This document shows positions 23,725 through 33,901 of a stretch of 64,000 nt of DNA, one piece after another (position 1 is the first letter of the stretch; every line of letters starts with the position of its first letter). Origin of the DNA: Catenulispora rubra (GTDB lineage Bacteria > Actinomycetota > Actinomycetes > Streptomycetales > Catenulisporaceae); assembly GCF_015356825.1 (NCBI RefSeq), contig NZ_JAACYW010000001.1, positions 224,594-288,593 on the forward strand. Reading direction: 5' to 3'. The notes below the pieces were generated by a model that searched no databases, was not told the DNA's origin, and saw only the letters and a program-made list of their open reading frames with translations. Both the position numbers and the translations under genes were made by a program.

Positions 23725-25182
23725 ATGTCCGACACGAAGTTGGCTCCGCAACCCACCGAGGAAGGCACCGGATTCGGGCTGCGCCATGCGCTCATCCTGC
23801 TCGCCCTCCTGTGGGCGGTCGCGTTGAACCCCATCGTGGGCCTGCTCAGCGGCAACGCGCAGGCTCAGATCGCGATCCACTTCCGCACCACCCAGATCGC
23901 CTGGTTCACCCAGGCCGGTGCGCTGGTCGGAGTCTTCATCCTGCCCTTCGTGGTGAAGGCGGCCGGGATGTACGGCAAGAAGCGCACGCTCGTCATCGTC
24001 ACCGGGCTCGGCCTGATCGGCGACCTGGTCGCCGCCGTGGCCACCGACTACCGCACCCTGCTCATAGGGCGCTCCTTCGCTGGCATCTACGGCGCCGCCG
24101 CGGCCGTCGCCTACGCCGCAGCGCGCGACGTCTTCCCCCGCCGCCTGGTCGGGCCGGCGAGCGCGCTGCTCGCGGGCAGCGTCGGGATCGTCGGAGTCGG
24201 AGGCCCGTTCCTGTCGGGATGGCTCATCGACACCTGGGGCTTCCGCGGCGCGCTGTGGTTCATGGCGATCTCCACGGCCGTGTGTCTGGCGATCCTGTTG
24301 GCCTTCCTCCCCGAGAGCCCGGTCCGCGAGGCGCACGGCCGGATGGACTGGCTCGGCGGGCTGCTGCTCGGCGGCGGGCTCACCGCGATCGTCTACGGCG
24401 TCGGCCAGGGTTCGGACTGGGGCTGGACCAGCGGGAAGTTCTTCACCTTCCTCGTCGGCGGCCTGGTGGCACTGGTCGTCTTCGCCGTCGTCGAGACGAA
24501 GGTCGCCGACCCCCTGTTCCCGATGGCGCTGCTGGCCCAGAGGAAGATCTGGACGGTCCTGCTCGCCACCGGGGTCGCCGCCGGCGCGCTGTACTCCGTG
24601 GGCGTCGTGATGCAGTTGCTGGTGCTCATGCCGAAGATCCCCACCATCTCCGACGGGCTGGGCTGGTCTGCGACGCACAACGCCTTGGTCACCTCTCCGG
24701 TGAGCATCCTGGTGATCGGCGCGGCCATCGCGACCGGCATCCTGGCCCGGCGGGTCGACGCGCGGATCCTGCTGGCCGGCGGCGGCATCCTGACGACCAT
24801 CGGATACGGACTCGGATCCCAGTTCCACCACACCGCGGCCCAGCTCATCGGCTGGGGTGTGCTCAGCGGAACCGGGATGGGCATGGTGGTCTCCAGCGTC
24901 CCGATCATGGTCATCGCGGCGGTGAGCGCCCAGGATCAGGCAAAAGGCAACGGCGCACAGGTGATGGTGCAGGGCACCGTGCAGGTCGTCATCTCGCAGC
25001 TGGTGTTCGTGCTCATGGCCCGGGGCGGCAAGGTGATGCGGGGCACGCAGTTCTACAGCGACTCCGGCTTCCGTGCGGGATTCCTGCTGGTCACCGCCTG
25101 CTGCGCGGTCGGAGTACTGCTCGTACTGCTGATCCCGAAGGTCAAGAAGCTCGACGACGTCGAAGCCGGCCAGGCGGCCTGA
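23725..25182 (+). CDS. MFS permease (14-helix type), probable glycoside uptake
   Basis: A 485-aa integral membrane protein of the major facilitator superfamily, with about 14 hydrophobic segments and a GKKRTLVI loop after helix 2. Its relatives are drug/H+ antiporter-like, but here it leads an operon of cytoplasmic glycosidases under the AATGCGCATT operator, so uptake of glycosides is more likely than efflux. The stop is followed at 25183-25304 by a spacer containing an inverted repeat (CTGCCGCGCCGA then TCGGCGCGGCAG) that could partly terminate or process the transcript before the GH2 gene. Confidence 0.8.
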   Translation: MSDTKLAPQPTEEGTGFGLRHALILLALLWAVALNPIVGLLSGNAQAQIAIHFRTTQIAWFTQAGALVGVFILPFVVKAAGMYGKKRTLVIVTGLGLIGDLVAAVATDYRTLLIGRSFAGIYGAAAAVAYAAARDVFPRRLVGPASALLAGSVGIVGVGGPFLSGWLIDTWGFRGALWFMAISTAVCLAILLAFLPESPVREAHGRMDWLGGLLLGGGLTAIVYGVGQGSDWGWTSGKFFTFLVGGLVALVVFAVVETKVADPLFPMALLAQRKIWTVLLATGVAAGALYSVGVVMQLLVLMPKIPTISDGLGWSATHNALVTSPVSILVIGAAIATGILARRVDARILLAGGGILTTIGYGLGSQFHHTAAQLIGWGVLSGTGMGMVVSSVPIMVIAAVSAQDQAKGNGAQVMVQGTVQVVISQLVFVLMARGGKVMRGTQFYSDSGFRAGFLLVTACCAVGVLLVLLIPKVKKLDDVEAGQAA

Positions 25183-25304
25183 CACTCCCGGCGATCCTCG
25201 TTCTGCCGCGCCGAGTCGGCGCGGCAGAACGAGTTCCAGCAGACGACCGGCTGACCCGGCGCGCACGGCCAGGGCAAGGCCGCAGATCACTTGAGGGACA
25301 TCAC

Positions 25305-27755
25305 ATGATCCGTACTTCTTTCAATGACGACTGGCAGTCCCGGGCTAAGGTGAATCCCTTCGCCGAGCTGGGCGGCCACTCGTTCCCGTTCCAGCCGGTG
25401 ATCGTGCCCCATGACGCGGTGATCGGGCAGGAGCGGCGAGCGCCGAGCGCCGAATCCGGGATGGACGGCGGCGCGGGCGCCTACTTCCCCGGGGGGACCT
25501 TCGAATACCGCAAGACCTTCCACGTCTCGGAGGAGCTTCGCGGCAAGCGGATCCTCATCGAATTCGAGGGCGTCTATCGCGACGCCACCGTGCACATCAA
25601 TGGCAACTACGCCGGCCAGCGCCCTTACGGCTACTCGCAGTTCTTCATCGACGCCGACCGCTTCCTGCGCTTCGGCCAGGACAACGAGATCCACGTCGAG
25701 GCCCGCAGCCACCGGGACTCGCGCTGGTACACCGGCTCGGGCATCTACCGCGACACCTGGATGCTCGTCGGCGGCCTTGTCCGGATCGCGCCGGAGAGCC
25801 TGCGCATCACCACCCCGGACGTCGAGGCGCAGCTGGCGGTCGTCCAGGTCGCGACGACGGTCGAGAACGACTCGATCGAGATCCGGACCGTCGACATCCG
25901 CACCGAGATCCGCGACTCCTCCGGCGCTGTCGTCTCCACTGATGACTCGCGTGTCTCGGTGCTGCCCGGTAAGCCCGCGACGGTCCGCCAGCGCTTGTAC
26001 GTGGACGACCCGGCCCTATGGAGCACAGAATCGCCGACGCTCTACACCGCCAGTGTCGCCCTGACGGACGCTGATGGAGAGGTGGACGCGGAGACTGCCA
26101 CCTTCGGCATTCGATCGCTTCACCTCGACCCGCGCCGGGGTCTTCGGATCAATGGCGAAACGGTCAAGCTTCGTGGCGCGTGCATACACCACGACAACGG
26201 CGTTCTTGGTGCGGCGACGTTCTCCCGGGCCGAGGAGCGCCGCGTCCAGCTTCTGAAGGACGCCGGATTCAACGCGATCCGCATGTCGCACCAGCCGATC
26301 AGCAAGGCCATGCTGGACGCCTGCGACCGGATCGGGGTGCTCGTGGTGGACGAGGCCTTCGACATGTGGACCTCGGGCAAGAGCGAGTTCGACTACAGCC
26401 TCAGCTTCCCCGAATGGTGGGAACGCGACATCGAGGCGATGGTCGCCAAGAACTTCAACCACCCCAGCGTCATCCTGTACTCGATCGGCAACGAGATCCC
26501 GGAGGTCGGGTCGCCGTCCGGCGCCGCCCTGGGACGCGAGCTCGCCGAGAAGGTCCGCTCGCTGGACGGCACCCGCTACGTCACCAACGGGATCAACGGG
26601 ATGCTCGCCGTGATGGCGGACCTGAAGGCGAGGAAGCAGCAGGCTGCCCCGTCCGTCGACGAGGGTGCCGGCATCAACACCCTCATGGCCGATCCGGCCC
26701 AGGGCCTGAACGCGATCGGCGCCTCGGAACTGGTCACGCAGCGCACCGCCGAATCGTTCGCCGTGCTGGACGTGGCCGGCATGAACTACATGGAGGCGCG
26801 GTACGAGCCGGACCAGGAGCTGTTCCCGAACAGGATCATCCTCGGCACAGAAACGTTCACGACCCACATCGACGGGAACTGGCGCCTGGTCAAGGCGCAT
26901 GCGCACGTCATCGGCGACTTCGCCTGGACCGGTTGGGACTACCTCGGCGAGGTCGGCATCGGGCGGCCGCAGTACATCACCCCGGACAGTCCGCCGCCCG
27001 CCTTCAGCGCACCGTACCCGCACCTGGTGGCCGAGACCGGCGACATCGACATCACCGGCCACCGCCGCCCCGCATCCTTCTACCGTGAGATCGTTTTCGG
27101 TCTGCGCGCGCAGCCCTACGTGGCGGTCAAACGGCCGCAGCATCACGGGAAGACGTACGCCGGCACGCCCTGGGCCTGGAGCGACTCGATCGCCAGCTGG
27201 ACTTGGCCCGACTTCGAGAACTCACCGATCAGTGTCGAGGTGTACAGCGACGCCGATGAGGTAGAGCTCCTGGTCAACGGACGCTCTCTCGGCAGGCGGC
27301 CGGTCGGCGAGGACCACCGGTTCCGCACCGAGTTCGACACGGTCTACGAACCGGGCGAGCTCCTGGCCGTCGCCTACCGCGGCGGCGCCGAGTCCGGCCG
27401 TTTCGCCCTGCGGTCCGCGACCGGCCCGGTGCAGTTGCGGGCTGAAGCCGACAGGCCCGTCGTCAACGCGACCGGCGGAGACCTCGCCTACATCCCCTTC
27501 ACCCTCACGGACGCCGCCGGGACCCTTCACCCCGCGGCCGACCGACTGGTGAGCGTCGAGGTGTCAGGAGCCGGCACGTTGATCGCCCTCGGCAGTGCGG
27601 TTCCGTCGACGGAGGAGCGCTTCGACGCCAAGGAACGATGGACGTACGAGGGTCGTGCCCTGGCCGTCGTCCGCCCGATCGGCGCCGGTCAGATCCGTCT
27701 CACCGCGACCGCCACAGGCTGTGACCCGGTCGAAGTCACCGTCACTGTGCAGTAG
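25305..27755 (+). CDS. Glycoside hydrolase family 2 (beta-galactosidase/beta-glucosidase type)
   Basis: An 816-aa cytoplasmic enzyme. The N-terminal sugar-binding jelly roll (FEGVYRDATVHINGNYAG) is followed by an immunoglobulin-like domain, a TIM barrel, and about 250 residues of beta-rich C-terminal domains. The acid/base Glu is near residue 397 (SIGNEIPE) and the nucleophile near 516 (GTETF). ATG 25305 has GAGGGA upstream; the frame is open far to the left but that part is the shadow of the MFS gene. It probably removes beta-linked galactose, glucose or similar from imported oligomers. The exact specificity is unclear. Second gene of the operon. Confidence 0.88.
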   Translation: MIRTSFNDDWQSRAKVNPFAELGGHSFPFQPVIVPHDAVIGQERRAPSAESGMDGGAGAYFPGGTFEYRKTFHVSEELRGKRILIEFEGVYRDATVHINGNYAGQRPYGYSQFFIDADRFLRFGQDNEIHVEARSHRDSRWYTGSGIYRDTWMLVGGLVRIAPESLRITTPDVEAQLAVVQVATTVENDSIEIRTVDIRTEIRDSSGAVVSTDDSRVSVLPGKPATVRQRLYVDDPALWSTESPTLYTASVALTDADGEVDAETATFGIRSLHLDPRRGLRINGETVKLRGACIHHDNGVLGAATFSRAEERRVQLLKDAGFNAIRMSHQPISKAMLDACDRIGVLVVDEAFDMWTSGKSEFDYSLSFPEWWERDIEAMVAKNFNHPSVILYSIGNEIPEVGSPSGAALGRELAEKVRSLDGTRYVTNGINGMLAVMADLKARKQQAAPSVDEGAGINTLMADPAQGLNAIGASELVTQRTAESFAVLDVAGMNYMEARYEPDQELFPNRIILGTETFTTHIDGNWRLVKAHAHVIGDFAWTGWDYLGEVGIGRPQYITPDSPPPAFSAPYPHLVAETGDIDITGHRRPASFYREIVFGLRAQPYVAVKRPQHHGKTYAGTPWAWSDSIASWTWPDFENSPISVEVYSDADEVELLVNGRSLGRRPVGEDHRFRTEFDTVYEPGELLAVAYRGGAESGRFALRSATGPVQLRAEADRPVVNATGGDLAYIPFTLTDAAGTLHPAADRLVSVEVSGAGTLIALGSAVPSTEERFDAKERWTYEGRALAVVRPIGAGQIRLTATATGCDPVEVTVTVQ

Positions 27756-27767
27756 GAGAAGAACAGC

Positions 27768-30173
27768 ATGTTGATCTCATCGCAGACGCGGAGAGGCATC
27801 TCAGGACTCGTCGCCAAGCTGACGCTGGAACAGAAGATCGCCCAGCTGACCGGCTTCAGCGTGGCGGAGACCTTCGTCCAGCGGGCCGGCGGCGGGCGGG
27901 CGCCCACCCCCGATCCGGGTCTTGTTCCAGAGCTGCGCCCGCACGGCGTGGGTCACCTGTCACTGGCCTGGTTCCTCGGGTTCGATGCGGAGAGCCTGCG
28001 CAAGGATCTCGCGGCCATCCAGGACGCCGTGCGGGACGTGTCGCCGTTCGGCATCGGCGCGCTCGTCCACAACGAGGGCATCAACGGGTTCCTGCACGTA
28101 TCGGGTTCTCAGTTCCCCACCGCGTGGGGGCAAGCCGCGACCTGGGACCCGTCGCTGGTCGAACAGGCCGCGGCGGTGACGTCGAAGCACATGCGCCACT
28201 CCAGTGTCCAGCTGCTCTTCTCGCCGGTCATGGACATCAACCGCGATCCGCGGTGGGGCCGGGTCCACGAGACCTACGGTGAGGACCCGGAACTGGCGGC
28301 CCAGTTCTCGGTCGCGTTCGTCCGCGGCGTCCAGGGCACGGATCAGGAGAACGGCGTCCTCGCGGCCGGCAAACATTTCCTGGGCTACGGTGCCTCAGAG
28401 GCCGGCCTCAACACCGCCGTCACCCAGCTCGGCCGGAGGGCACTGACCGACGAGTACGCCGAGCCGTTCCGCCGGGCGATCACCGAAGCGGGCCTCGCGG
28501 TCGTCATGAACTCCTACAACGAGATCGACGGCATCCCGGCAGGGGCGAACCGCTGGCTGCTGACCGACTTCCTGCGCGGACAACTCGGCTTCGACGGCCT
28601 TGTCGTCAGCGACTACGACGCGGTGAACCTGCTGCGTGTCGCCTACCGCACCGCCGTCACCGAAGGCGATGCCGCGCGACAGGCGCTCACAGCGGGCTTG
28701 GATGTCGAGCTGCCCGACGCCGTGAACTTCCCCGCGATCCTGAACGAGATCGAGAGCGGACGGCTGGACGAATACGTCCTGGACATCGCTGTCGCCAGAG
28801 TGCTGACCGCGAAGGCCCGAGTCGGGTTGATCCCCGGTTTCAGCCTGGCCCCGACGGCCCTGCGAGCGGACGTGGAACCTCCGCAGTCCGAACCCGCGCT
28901 GCCGGATCCCGAGGCTGCCGCCGCGATACGACACTCGATCGCCGAACGCAGCATGGTCCTGCTCGCGAACGACGGCATCCTGCCGCTGACACCCGGCGCG
29001 CGCCGCATCGTCCTCGTCGGTCCGGCAGCGGACGAGCTGCGGATCCACTTCGCCGCCTACACCTCGGTCGCCGCAAGGGAGATGCCGATCGGTATGCGGG
29101 CCGTCCGGGAAGGCAAGGTCACCGGCGTGGACCCGGCGAACTTCGTGTTCACCGACATCTTCCAGACCCGGATCCCGGAGCTGGAATCCGTCTTCGAAGA
29201 AGGCGCCCGGACGATCCACCCCGAAGCGCGCACCGTCCTGGAAGCCGTGCGCGAGTTCGATGCGACGATCGACTTCGCACCGTTCGGCCGGTTCGACATC
29301 AACAGCGGCGAGGCCTTGGACACAGCAGCGCTTCACCGAGCCGTCGACGGCGCCGACCTCGTCGTCGCCGTCGTCGGAGAACGTACCGGGTGGGTGGGCA
29401 CCAACACGGCCGGAGAAGGCCAGTCGACAGCCTCGCCGGTGCTCCCGGGAGACCAGGAAGAACTTCTCGCGTCGCTCGCCGCGGCCGGGAAGCCGTTGGT
29501 GACCGTGGTCGTCTCCGGCCGCCCGCTGCTGCTCGAACCAGTGGCACAGGTTTCCAACGCCGTCCTGCTCGCCCCGCTCCTGGGCGAAGAAGGCGGCTCG
29601 GCCATCGCCTCGGCGATCTTCGGAGCGGTCAATCCGAGTGGCAAGCTGCCCAGCACCTTCCCCCGGCACCTCGGACAGTTGCCCATCTACCACGGGCATC
29701 ACCACGGGAGCGGGTACGGCCACCCGACCGGGACCCGCCACGGCTATGGCGACCTCAAGCAGCAGGGCCCGCTGTACCCGTTCGGCCACGGCCTGTCCTA
29801 CACGTCGTTCAGCCTCGCCCTCGACGAACAGGACGGCCCGGCCGTGGAGCTGGTCGAGGGGATGATGCTAGCGCGCGTCCGCGTGTCGAACACGGGCGAA
29901 GCCGACGGCGAGACCGTAGTGCAGCTCTACGCGCGTGATCAGGCCGCCTCGGTCGTCCGCCCGGTCCGACAGCTGATCCAGTTCCAGCGGATCGCCCTGG
30001 CCGCCGGCGAAAGCCGCCGACTCATCCTGGAAGCCCCCGTCCGACGGCTCCACTACACGATGCCCGACGGCCGCCGCGGCATCGAGGCGGGCGCCATCAC
30101 GGTGCTCGCCGGATTCAGCAGCGATGACATCCGGTGCGACGCGTCGATCGTTGTCGACGCCGAAACATCCTGA
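27768..30173 (+). CDS. Glycoside hydrolase family 3
   Basis: Exo-acting beta-glycosidase of 801 aa with the GH3 layout: TIM barrel with KHFLGYG, nucleophile Asp near residue 282 in VVSDYDAV, an alpha/beta sandwich (residues about 380-620), and a fibronectin-III-like domain (GHGLSYTSF onwards). No signal peptide is seen. It starts 12 bp after the GH2 stop with AGGAGA as ribosome site. Family members cleave beta-glucosides, beta-xylosides or arabinosides; the neighbours suggest a plant-derived conjugate. Confidence 0.9.
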   Translation: MLISSQTRRGISGLVAKLTLEQKIAQLTGFSVAETFVQRAGGGRAPTPDPGLVPELRPHGVGHLSLAWFLGFDAESLRKDLAAIQDAVRDVSPFGIGALVHNEGINGFLHVSGSQFPTAWGQAATWDPSLVEQAAAVTSKHMRHSSVQLLFSPVMDINRDPRWGRVHETYGEDPELAAQFSVAFVRGVQGTDQENGVLAAGKHFLGYGASEAGLNTAVTQLGRRALTDEYAEPFRRAITEAGLAVVMNSYNEIDGIPAGANRWLLTDFLRGQLGFDGLVVSDYDAVNLLRVAYRTAVTEGDAARQALTAGLDVELPDAVNFPAILNEIESGRLDEYVLDIAVARVLTAKARVGLIPGFSLAPTALRADVEPPQSEPALPDPEAAAAIRHSIAERSMVLLANDGILPLTPGARRIVLVGPAADELRIHFAAYTSVAAREMPIGMRAVREGKVTGVDPANFVFTDIFQTRIPELESVFEEGARTIHPEARTVLEAVREFDATIDFAPFGRFDINSGEALDTAALHRAVDGADLVVAVVGERTGWVGTNTAGEGQSTASPVLPGDQEELLASLAAAGKPLVTVVVSGRPLLLEPVAQVSNAVLLAPLLGEEGGSAIASAIFGAVNPSGKLPSTFPRHLGQLPIYHGHHHGSGYGHPTGTRHGYGDLKQQGPLYPFGHGLSYTSFSLALDEQDGPAVELVEGMMLARVRVSNTGEADGETVVQLYARDQAASVVRPVRQLIQFQRIALAAGESRRLILEAPVRRLHYTMPDGRRGIEAGAITVLAGFSSDDIRCDASIVVDAETS

Positions 30174-30203
30174 CCCAGCCCTCCAGCACGAAGGATCTCA
30201 AGA

Positions 30204-31445
30204 ATGACTCGACTGGCACCCGGCTTTCTCTGGGGAGCGGCGACCGCACCGCACCAGGTGGAGGGCAACAACGTCAACAGCGACTGGTGGCAGCGCGAAC
30301 TGCGCACTCCCGGTATGGAGCTCAGCGGCGATGCCGTGGACAGCTACCACCGCTACGCCGAGGACATGCGGTTGCTCGCCGACGCCGGGCTCACCAGCTA
30401 CCGGTTCGGGATCGAGTGGGCCCGCGTCGAGCCGGCGCCCGGCCAGTTCTCCCGCGCAGCGCTCGCCCACTACCGGCGGATGATCGACACCGCCCTCGGC
30501 TTCGGACTCACCCCGGTCGTCACCTTGCACCACTTCACCGCGCCGCGGTGGTTCGCCGAGGATCTGGGCTGGCTCGGCCCGAAGGCGATCGAGCGCTTCC
30601 AGGCCTACGTGCGGTACGCCAGCGGCATCCTCGGCGACGTCGAGTGGGTCTGCACCATGAACGAGCCGAACATGCTGGCCATCATGGTGTGGATGAGCGA
30701 CCCGGTGCGGTCGGCCGCGGCGAGGAAGCTGCTCACACCGACCGTCGCGGACCCTCTGCACCCGATCCTGCCGGACCCGGAACCCGAGGTGGGGCTGCGG
30801 CTGGTCGAGGCGCACCACGCCGCACGTGAAGTCCTCAAGGACGAGACTGACGCCAAGGTCGGGTGGACGATCGCGAATCAGGCCCTGACAGCCACCCCCG
30901 GGAACGAGGCCAAGCTCCGCGAGCTGCGGTTCATCAAGGAGGACCTGTACCTGGAAGGGGCACGCGGCGACGACTTCGTCGGGGTCCAGTCCTACTCCAG
31001 CCAGGCCGTCGACGAGAACGGCGTCGTTCCGCATCCGGACGCCCCCGACAACACTCTCACCGGCGCCGCATACCGTCCGGACGCGCTGGGAATCGCGCTG
31101 CGCCACACCTGGGAGACGACAGGCGGCGTCCCGATCGTGGTCACCGAGAACGGGATCGCCACTGCCGACGACACCCAGCGCATCGCGTACACGTCCGAGG
31201 CCCTGCGGCACCTGTTCGCGGCCGTCGACGACGGTATCGACGTGCGCGGCTATGTGCATTGGAGCGCGCTCGACAACTTCGAGTGGGGCCACTGGAAGCC
31301 GACGTTCGGGCTCATCGCGGTCGACCGGGAGACCTTCGAGCGCAAGCCGAAGCCCAGCCTGGCGTGGCTCGGCGAGGTCGCCCGGCGTGGCGGCCTGGAG
31401 GCGAGCGCCGAATCCGGCGACAAGTCGGCGTCGGTGTCCGCATGA
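30204..31445 (+). CDS. Glycoside hydrolase family 1 beta-glycosidase
   Basis: A 413-aa cytoplasmic TIM-barrel enzyme. FLWGAATAPHQVEG starts the domain, TMNEPN (about residue 154) carries the acid/base Glu and VTENGIA (about residue 315) the nucleophile; WSALDNFEW closes the barrel. It hydrolyses terminal beta-glucosyl, beta-galactosyl or similar residues, often from aryl glycosides. It is slightly shorter than the usual 440-470 aa. The stop overlaps the start of the next gene (ATGA), so it is translationally coupled to GH43. Confidence 0.92.
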   Translation: MTRLAPGFLWGAATAPHQVEGNNVNSDWWQRELRTPGMELSGDAVDSYHRYAEDMRLLADAGLTSYRFGIEWARVEPAPGQFSRAALAHYRRMIDTALGFGLTPVVTLHHFTAPRWFAEDLGWLGPKAIERFQAYVRYASGILGDVEWVCTMNEPNMLAIMVWMSDPVRSAAARKLLTPTVADPLHPILPDPEPEVGLRLVEAHHAAREVLKDETDAKVGWTIANQALTATPGNEAKLRELRFIKEDLYLEGARGDDFVGVQSYSSQAVDENGVVPHPDAPDNTLTGAAYRPDALGIALRHTWETTGGVPIVVTENGIATADDTQRIAYTSEALRHLFAAVDDGIDVRGYVHWSALDNFEWGHWKPTFGLIAVDRETFERKPKPSLAWLGEVARRGGLEASAESGDKSASVSA

Positions 31446-32908
31446 GCCGTGTTCCGATCCTGCCCGGGTTCCACCCCGATCCCTCGATCTGCCGGGTCGG
31501 GCAGGACTACTACCTCGTCAACTCATCATTCGAGTACGCCCCCGGTGTGCCGATCTTCCACAGCCGCGATCTGCTCCGATGGGAGCAGATCGGCAACGTG
31601 CTCGATCGCGATGACCAGCTCGTGCTGCCGCCACGGTGGGACAGCGGCGGGATCTTCGCCCCCACGCTGCGGTATCACGGCGGGCGGTTCTGGATGATCA
31701 CGACGAACGTCGCGGAGTTCCGTCGAGGGCATCTCATCGTGACCGCCGAGGATCCGGCCGGGCCGTGGAGCACCCCGGTGTACACCACCGGAGCGCACGG
31801 TATCGATCCCGACCTGACCTGGGACGAAGACGGCGCCTGCTATCTCACCTGGGCCTCGAGCCTGTCGGAGCATCCGATCTCGCAGGCGCGGATCGATCCG
31901 GCCTCGGGTGCGCTGGTGTCCGAGCCGAAGCCCTTGTGGAGCGGATCAGGTATGGCTCACCCCGAAGGCCCACACTTGTACCACCGGAATTCCTGGTGGT
32001 ACCTGCTGCTCGCCGAGGGTGGCACCGAGCGGGGACACGCGGTCACGGTCGCTCGCTCACGATCGATCACCGGACCCTTCGAGGGAAACCCGGCCAACCC
32101 GATCCTCACGCACCGCAGCTCGGAGCACCCCGTTCAGAACACCGGCCACGCCGACCTCGTCGAACTGCCGAACGGCGAGTGGGCCGCGGTCCATCTGGGA
32201 GTACGGCCGCGTGGCACGACACCCGGGTTCCATGTGAACGGTCGTGAGTCGTTCCTCACCGCCATCCGCTGGGAGGACGACTGGCCGGTGTTCGACGAGG
32301 ACCACTTCGAGGTGCCCGAGACCGACACGGCATTCGATGACGACTTCACCGCCGCCGTTCTGCACCCGCGGTGGATCTCCCCCGGCATCCACCCCGCGCA
32401 GTTCGTCGCTCCCGCCGACGGTGGCGGCATAGCCCTGACCGCCGCCGAAACGCCCGCCGACGCACGCCGCCTTCTCGGGGTCCGCACCAGGGACGTCGAA
32501 TGGCAGGCCAGCGCGGTCGTCGACAGCGCCGACACGCGTCTCGTCCTGCGCCTCGACGACGCGCACTGGACCGGCATCGAGGTGCGGGAATCCTCGCTCG
32601 TCGCGCGCGTCGTCATCGGCGGGCTGGACCACGTTCTCGCCGAAGCGCCCCGGGGCACGGACGGCCCAGTCACGTTGTGCATCCGCGCCGTCGAACCGGC
32701 ACAGGACCCCCGGCTCCCGGCCGGGCCCGACCGGATCGAACTCGGGCAGTGGGAGGACGGGGACTTCAAGCTGTTGGCGCAGGTCGACGGACGGTACTTC
32801 TCGACGGAGGTCGCCGGCGGCTTCACCGGCCGCGTCGTCGGCGTCGAGTCCCTGGCCGGCGTACGAGTGCTCAGACGCTTCTCCTACCACGCCGCCGATA
32901 TCAAGTAG
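31442..32908 (+). CDS. Glycoside hydrolase family 43 (beta-xylosidase/alpha-L-arabinofuranosidase type)
   Basis: A 488-aa enzyme with a five-bladed propeller. The base Asp is D13 in GFHPDPS, the pKa-modulating Asp is in GIDPDL, and the acid Glu is in AHPEGPHLY. A C-terminal concanavalin-like sandwich (about residues 310-488) is typical of family members that release xylose or arabinofuranose from oligosaccharides. It overlaps GH1 by ATGA. The downstream araBDA genes fit release of L-arabinose, but xylose release cannot be excluded. Confidence 0.9.
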   Translation: MSRVPILPGFHPDPSICRVGQDYYLVNSSFEYAPGVPIFHSRDLLRWEQIGNVLDRDDQLVLPPRWDSGGIFAPTLRYHGGRFWMITTNVAEFRRGHLIVTAEDPAGPWSTPVYTTGAHGIDPDLTWDEDGACYLTWASSLSEHPISQARIDPASGALVSEPKPLWSGSGMAHPEGPHLYHRNSWWYLLLAEGGTERGHAVTVARSRSITGPFEGNPANPILTHRSSEHPVQNTGHADLVELPNGEWAAVHLGVRPRGTTPGFHVNGRESFLTAIRWEDDWPVFDEDHFEVPETDTAFDDDFTAAVLHPRWISPGIHPAQFVAPADGGGIALTAAETPADARRLLGVRTRDVEWQASAVVDSADTRLVLRLDDAHWTGIEVRESSLVARVVIGGLDHVLAEAPRGTDGPVTLCIRAVEPAQDPRLPAGPDRIELGQWEDGDFKLLAQVDGRYFSTEVAGGFTGRVVGVESLAGVRVLRRFSYHAADIK

Positions 32909-32923
32909 CAGAGGATTGACACC

Positions 32924-33901
32924 ATGGCTGACTCGTTGAACAGGCCCGAACTCGACCCCGAGAGCGCGGCACCCTGGCTGGCATTCCCCGGCAACGTCCT
33001 GGACAGGACGCCGACCGGCTTGAGCATGGAGACGCTGTCGCGAGCCCGTTCCTATGGGCCGCCCGGTCGTGAAACGCTGCTCGCCGGACGGCAGATCACG
33101 GACAAGGACGTCGAGATCCCGACCCCGAACGGACAGCTGACGCTGGCGGTTTTCACGCCGGAAGAGCAGGTCCCGAACGCACCCGGCATCTACTGGATCC
33201 ACGGCGCCGGCTTGGTCGCCGGCGACCGCTACGGCGCGGGGGACGCGCTGGATCTCGCTCAGTCTCCGGGAGCGGTCGTCGTCTCGCCGGAGTACCGCCT
33301 GGCCCCCGAGCACCCGTCGCCGGCTCAACTGGACGACTGCGTCGCCGGCCTGCTGTGGTTCGCCGACCACGCGGACGAGCTCGGCGTCGACCCCACACGC
33401 CTGATCCTCGCGGGCGGGAGCGCGGGAGCCGGCCTCGCGGCGGCCGCCGCGCTGCGGCTCCGTGACGAAGGCGGCCCGGTGATCAGCGGGTTGATTCTTC
33501 TGAGCCCGATGCTCGACGACCGTATGACCAGCGTGTCCTCGCAACAGTTCACCTACGGCGTCCCGTGGACGCGGATGAGCAACGAATTCGGCTGGCACTC
33601 CGCGCTCGGCGACCGCGTCGGAACGGACAGCGTCTCGATCTACGAGGCGCCCGGCCGCGCCCAGGAACTGACAGGCCTGCCGCCCACCTTCATCGACGTC
33701 GGAAGCGCCGACCTGTTCCGCGACGAAGCCGTCGCCTTCGCCTCCACGATCTGGGCCGGCGGCGGGAATGCCGAACTCCACGTCTGGCCCGGCGGCTACC
33801 ACGGGTTCGAGCAGATGGCGCCCGCCTCAGCCCTCGCCGTCAAGGCCGTCGCAGCGCGCAAGCAATGGCTTGACCAGCTCCTCGCGGACACCAAGCACTA
33901 G
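32924..33901 (+). CDS. HSL-type alpha/beta hydrolase (esterase)
   Basis: Esterase of 325 aa of the hormone-sensitive-lipase group. It shows HGAGLVAG (an HGGG-like oxyanion motif with A in place of a G), PEYRLAPEHPSPA, the nucleophile motif GGSAGAG and a late His in GGYHGFE. It would remove acyl groups (acetyl, feruloyl or similar) from imported glycosides. It is the last gene of the MFS-GH2-GH3-GH1-GH43 operon, 15 bp after GH43. Confidence 0.88.
   Translation: MADSLNRPELDPESAAPWLAFPGNVLDRTPTGLSMETLSRARSYGPPGRETLLAGRQITDKDVEIPTPNGQLTLAVFTPEEQVPNAPGIYWIHGAGLVAGDRYGAGDALDLAQSPGAVVVSPEYRLAPEHPSPAQLDDCVAGLLWFADHADELGVDPTRLILAGGSAGAGLAAAAALRLRDEGGPVISGLILLSPMLDDRMTSVSSQQFTYGVPWTRMSNEFGWHSALGDRVGTDSVSIYEAPGRAQELTGLPPTFIDVGSADLFRDEAVAFASTIWAGGGNAELHVWPGGYHGFEQMAPASALAVKAVAARKQWLDQLLADTKH

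Noticed and set aside
25190..25240. Inverted repeat CTGCCGCGCCGA/TCGGCGCGGCAG as an operon-ending terminator
   Set aside because: The GH2 gene follows closely in the same direction, with no promoter evident between. It is more likely an attenuating or processing hairpin than an operon end.
23566..25290. 574-codon minus-strand frame opposite the MFS gene
   Set aside because: Composition (Asp/Gln/Arg/His-rich, no fold pattern) is typical of a GC-rich antisense shadow of a membrane protein gene.
23532..25304. Very long plus-strand open frame continuous with the GH2 gene
   Set aside because: It is Arg/Pro-rich and lies over the clear MFS permease in another frame. The GH2 starts at ATG 25305 with a good ribosome site.
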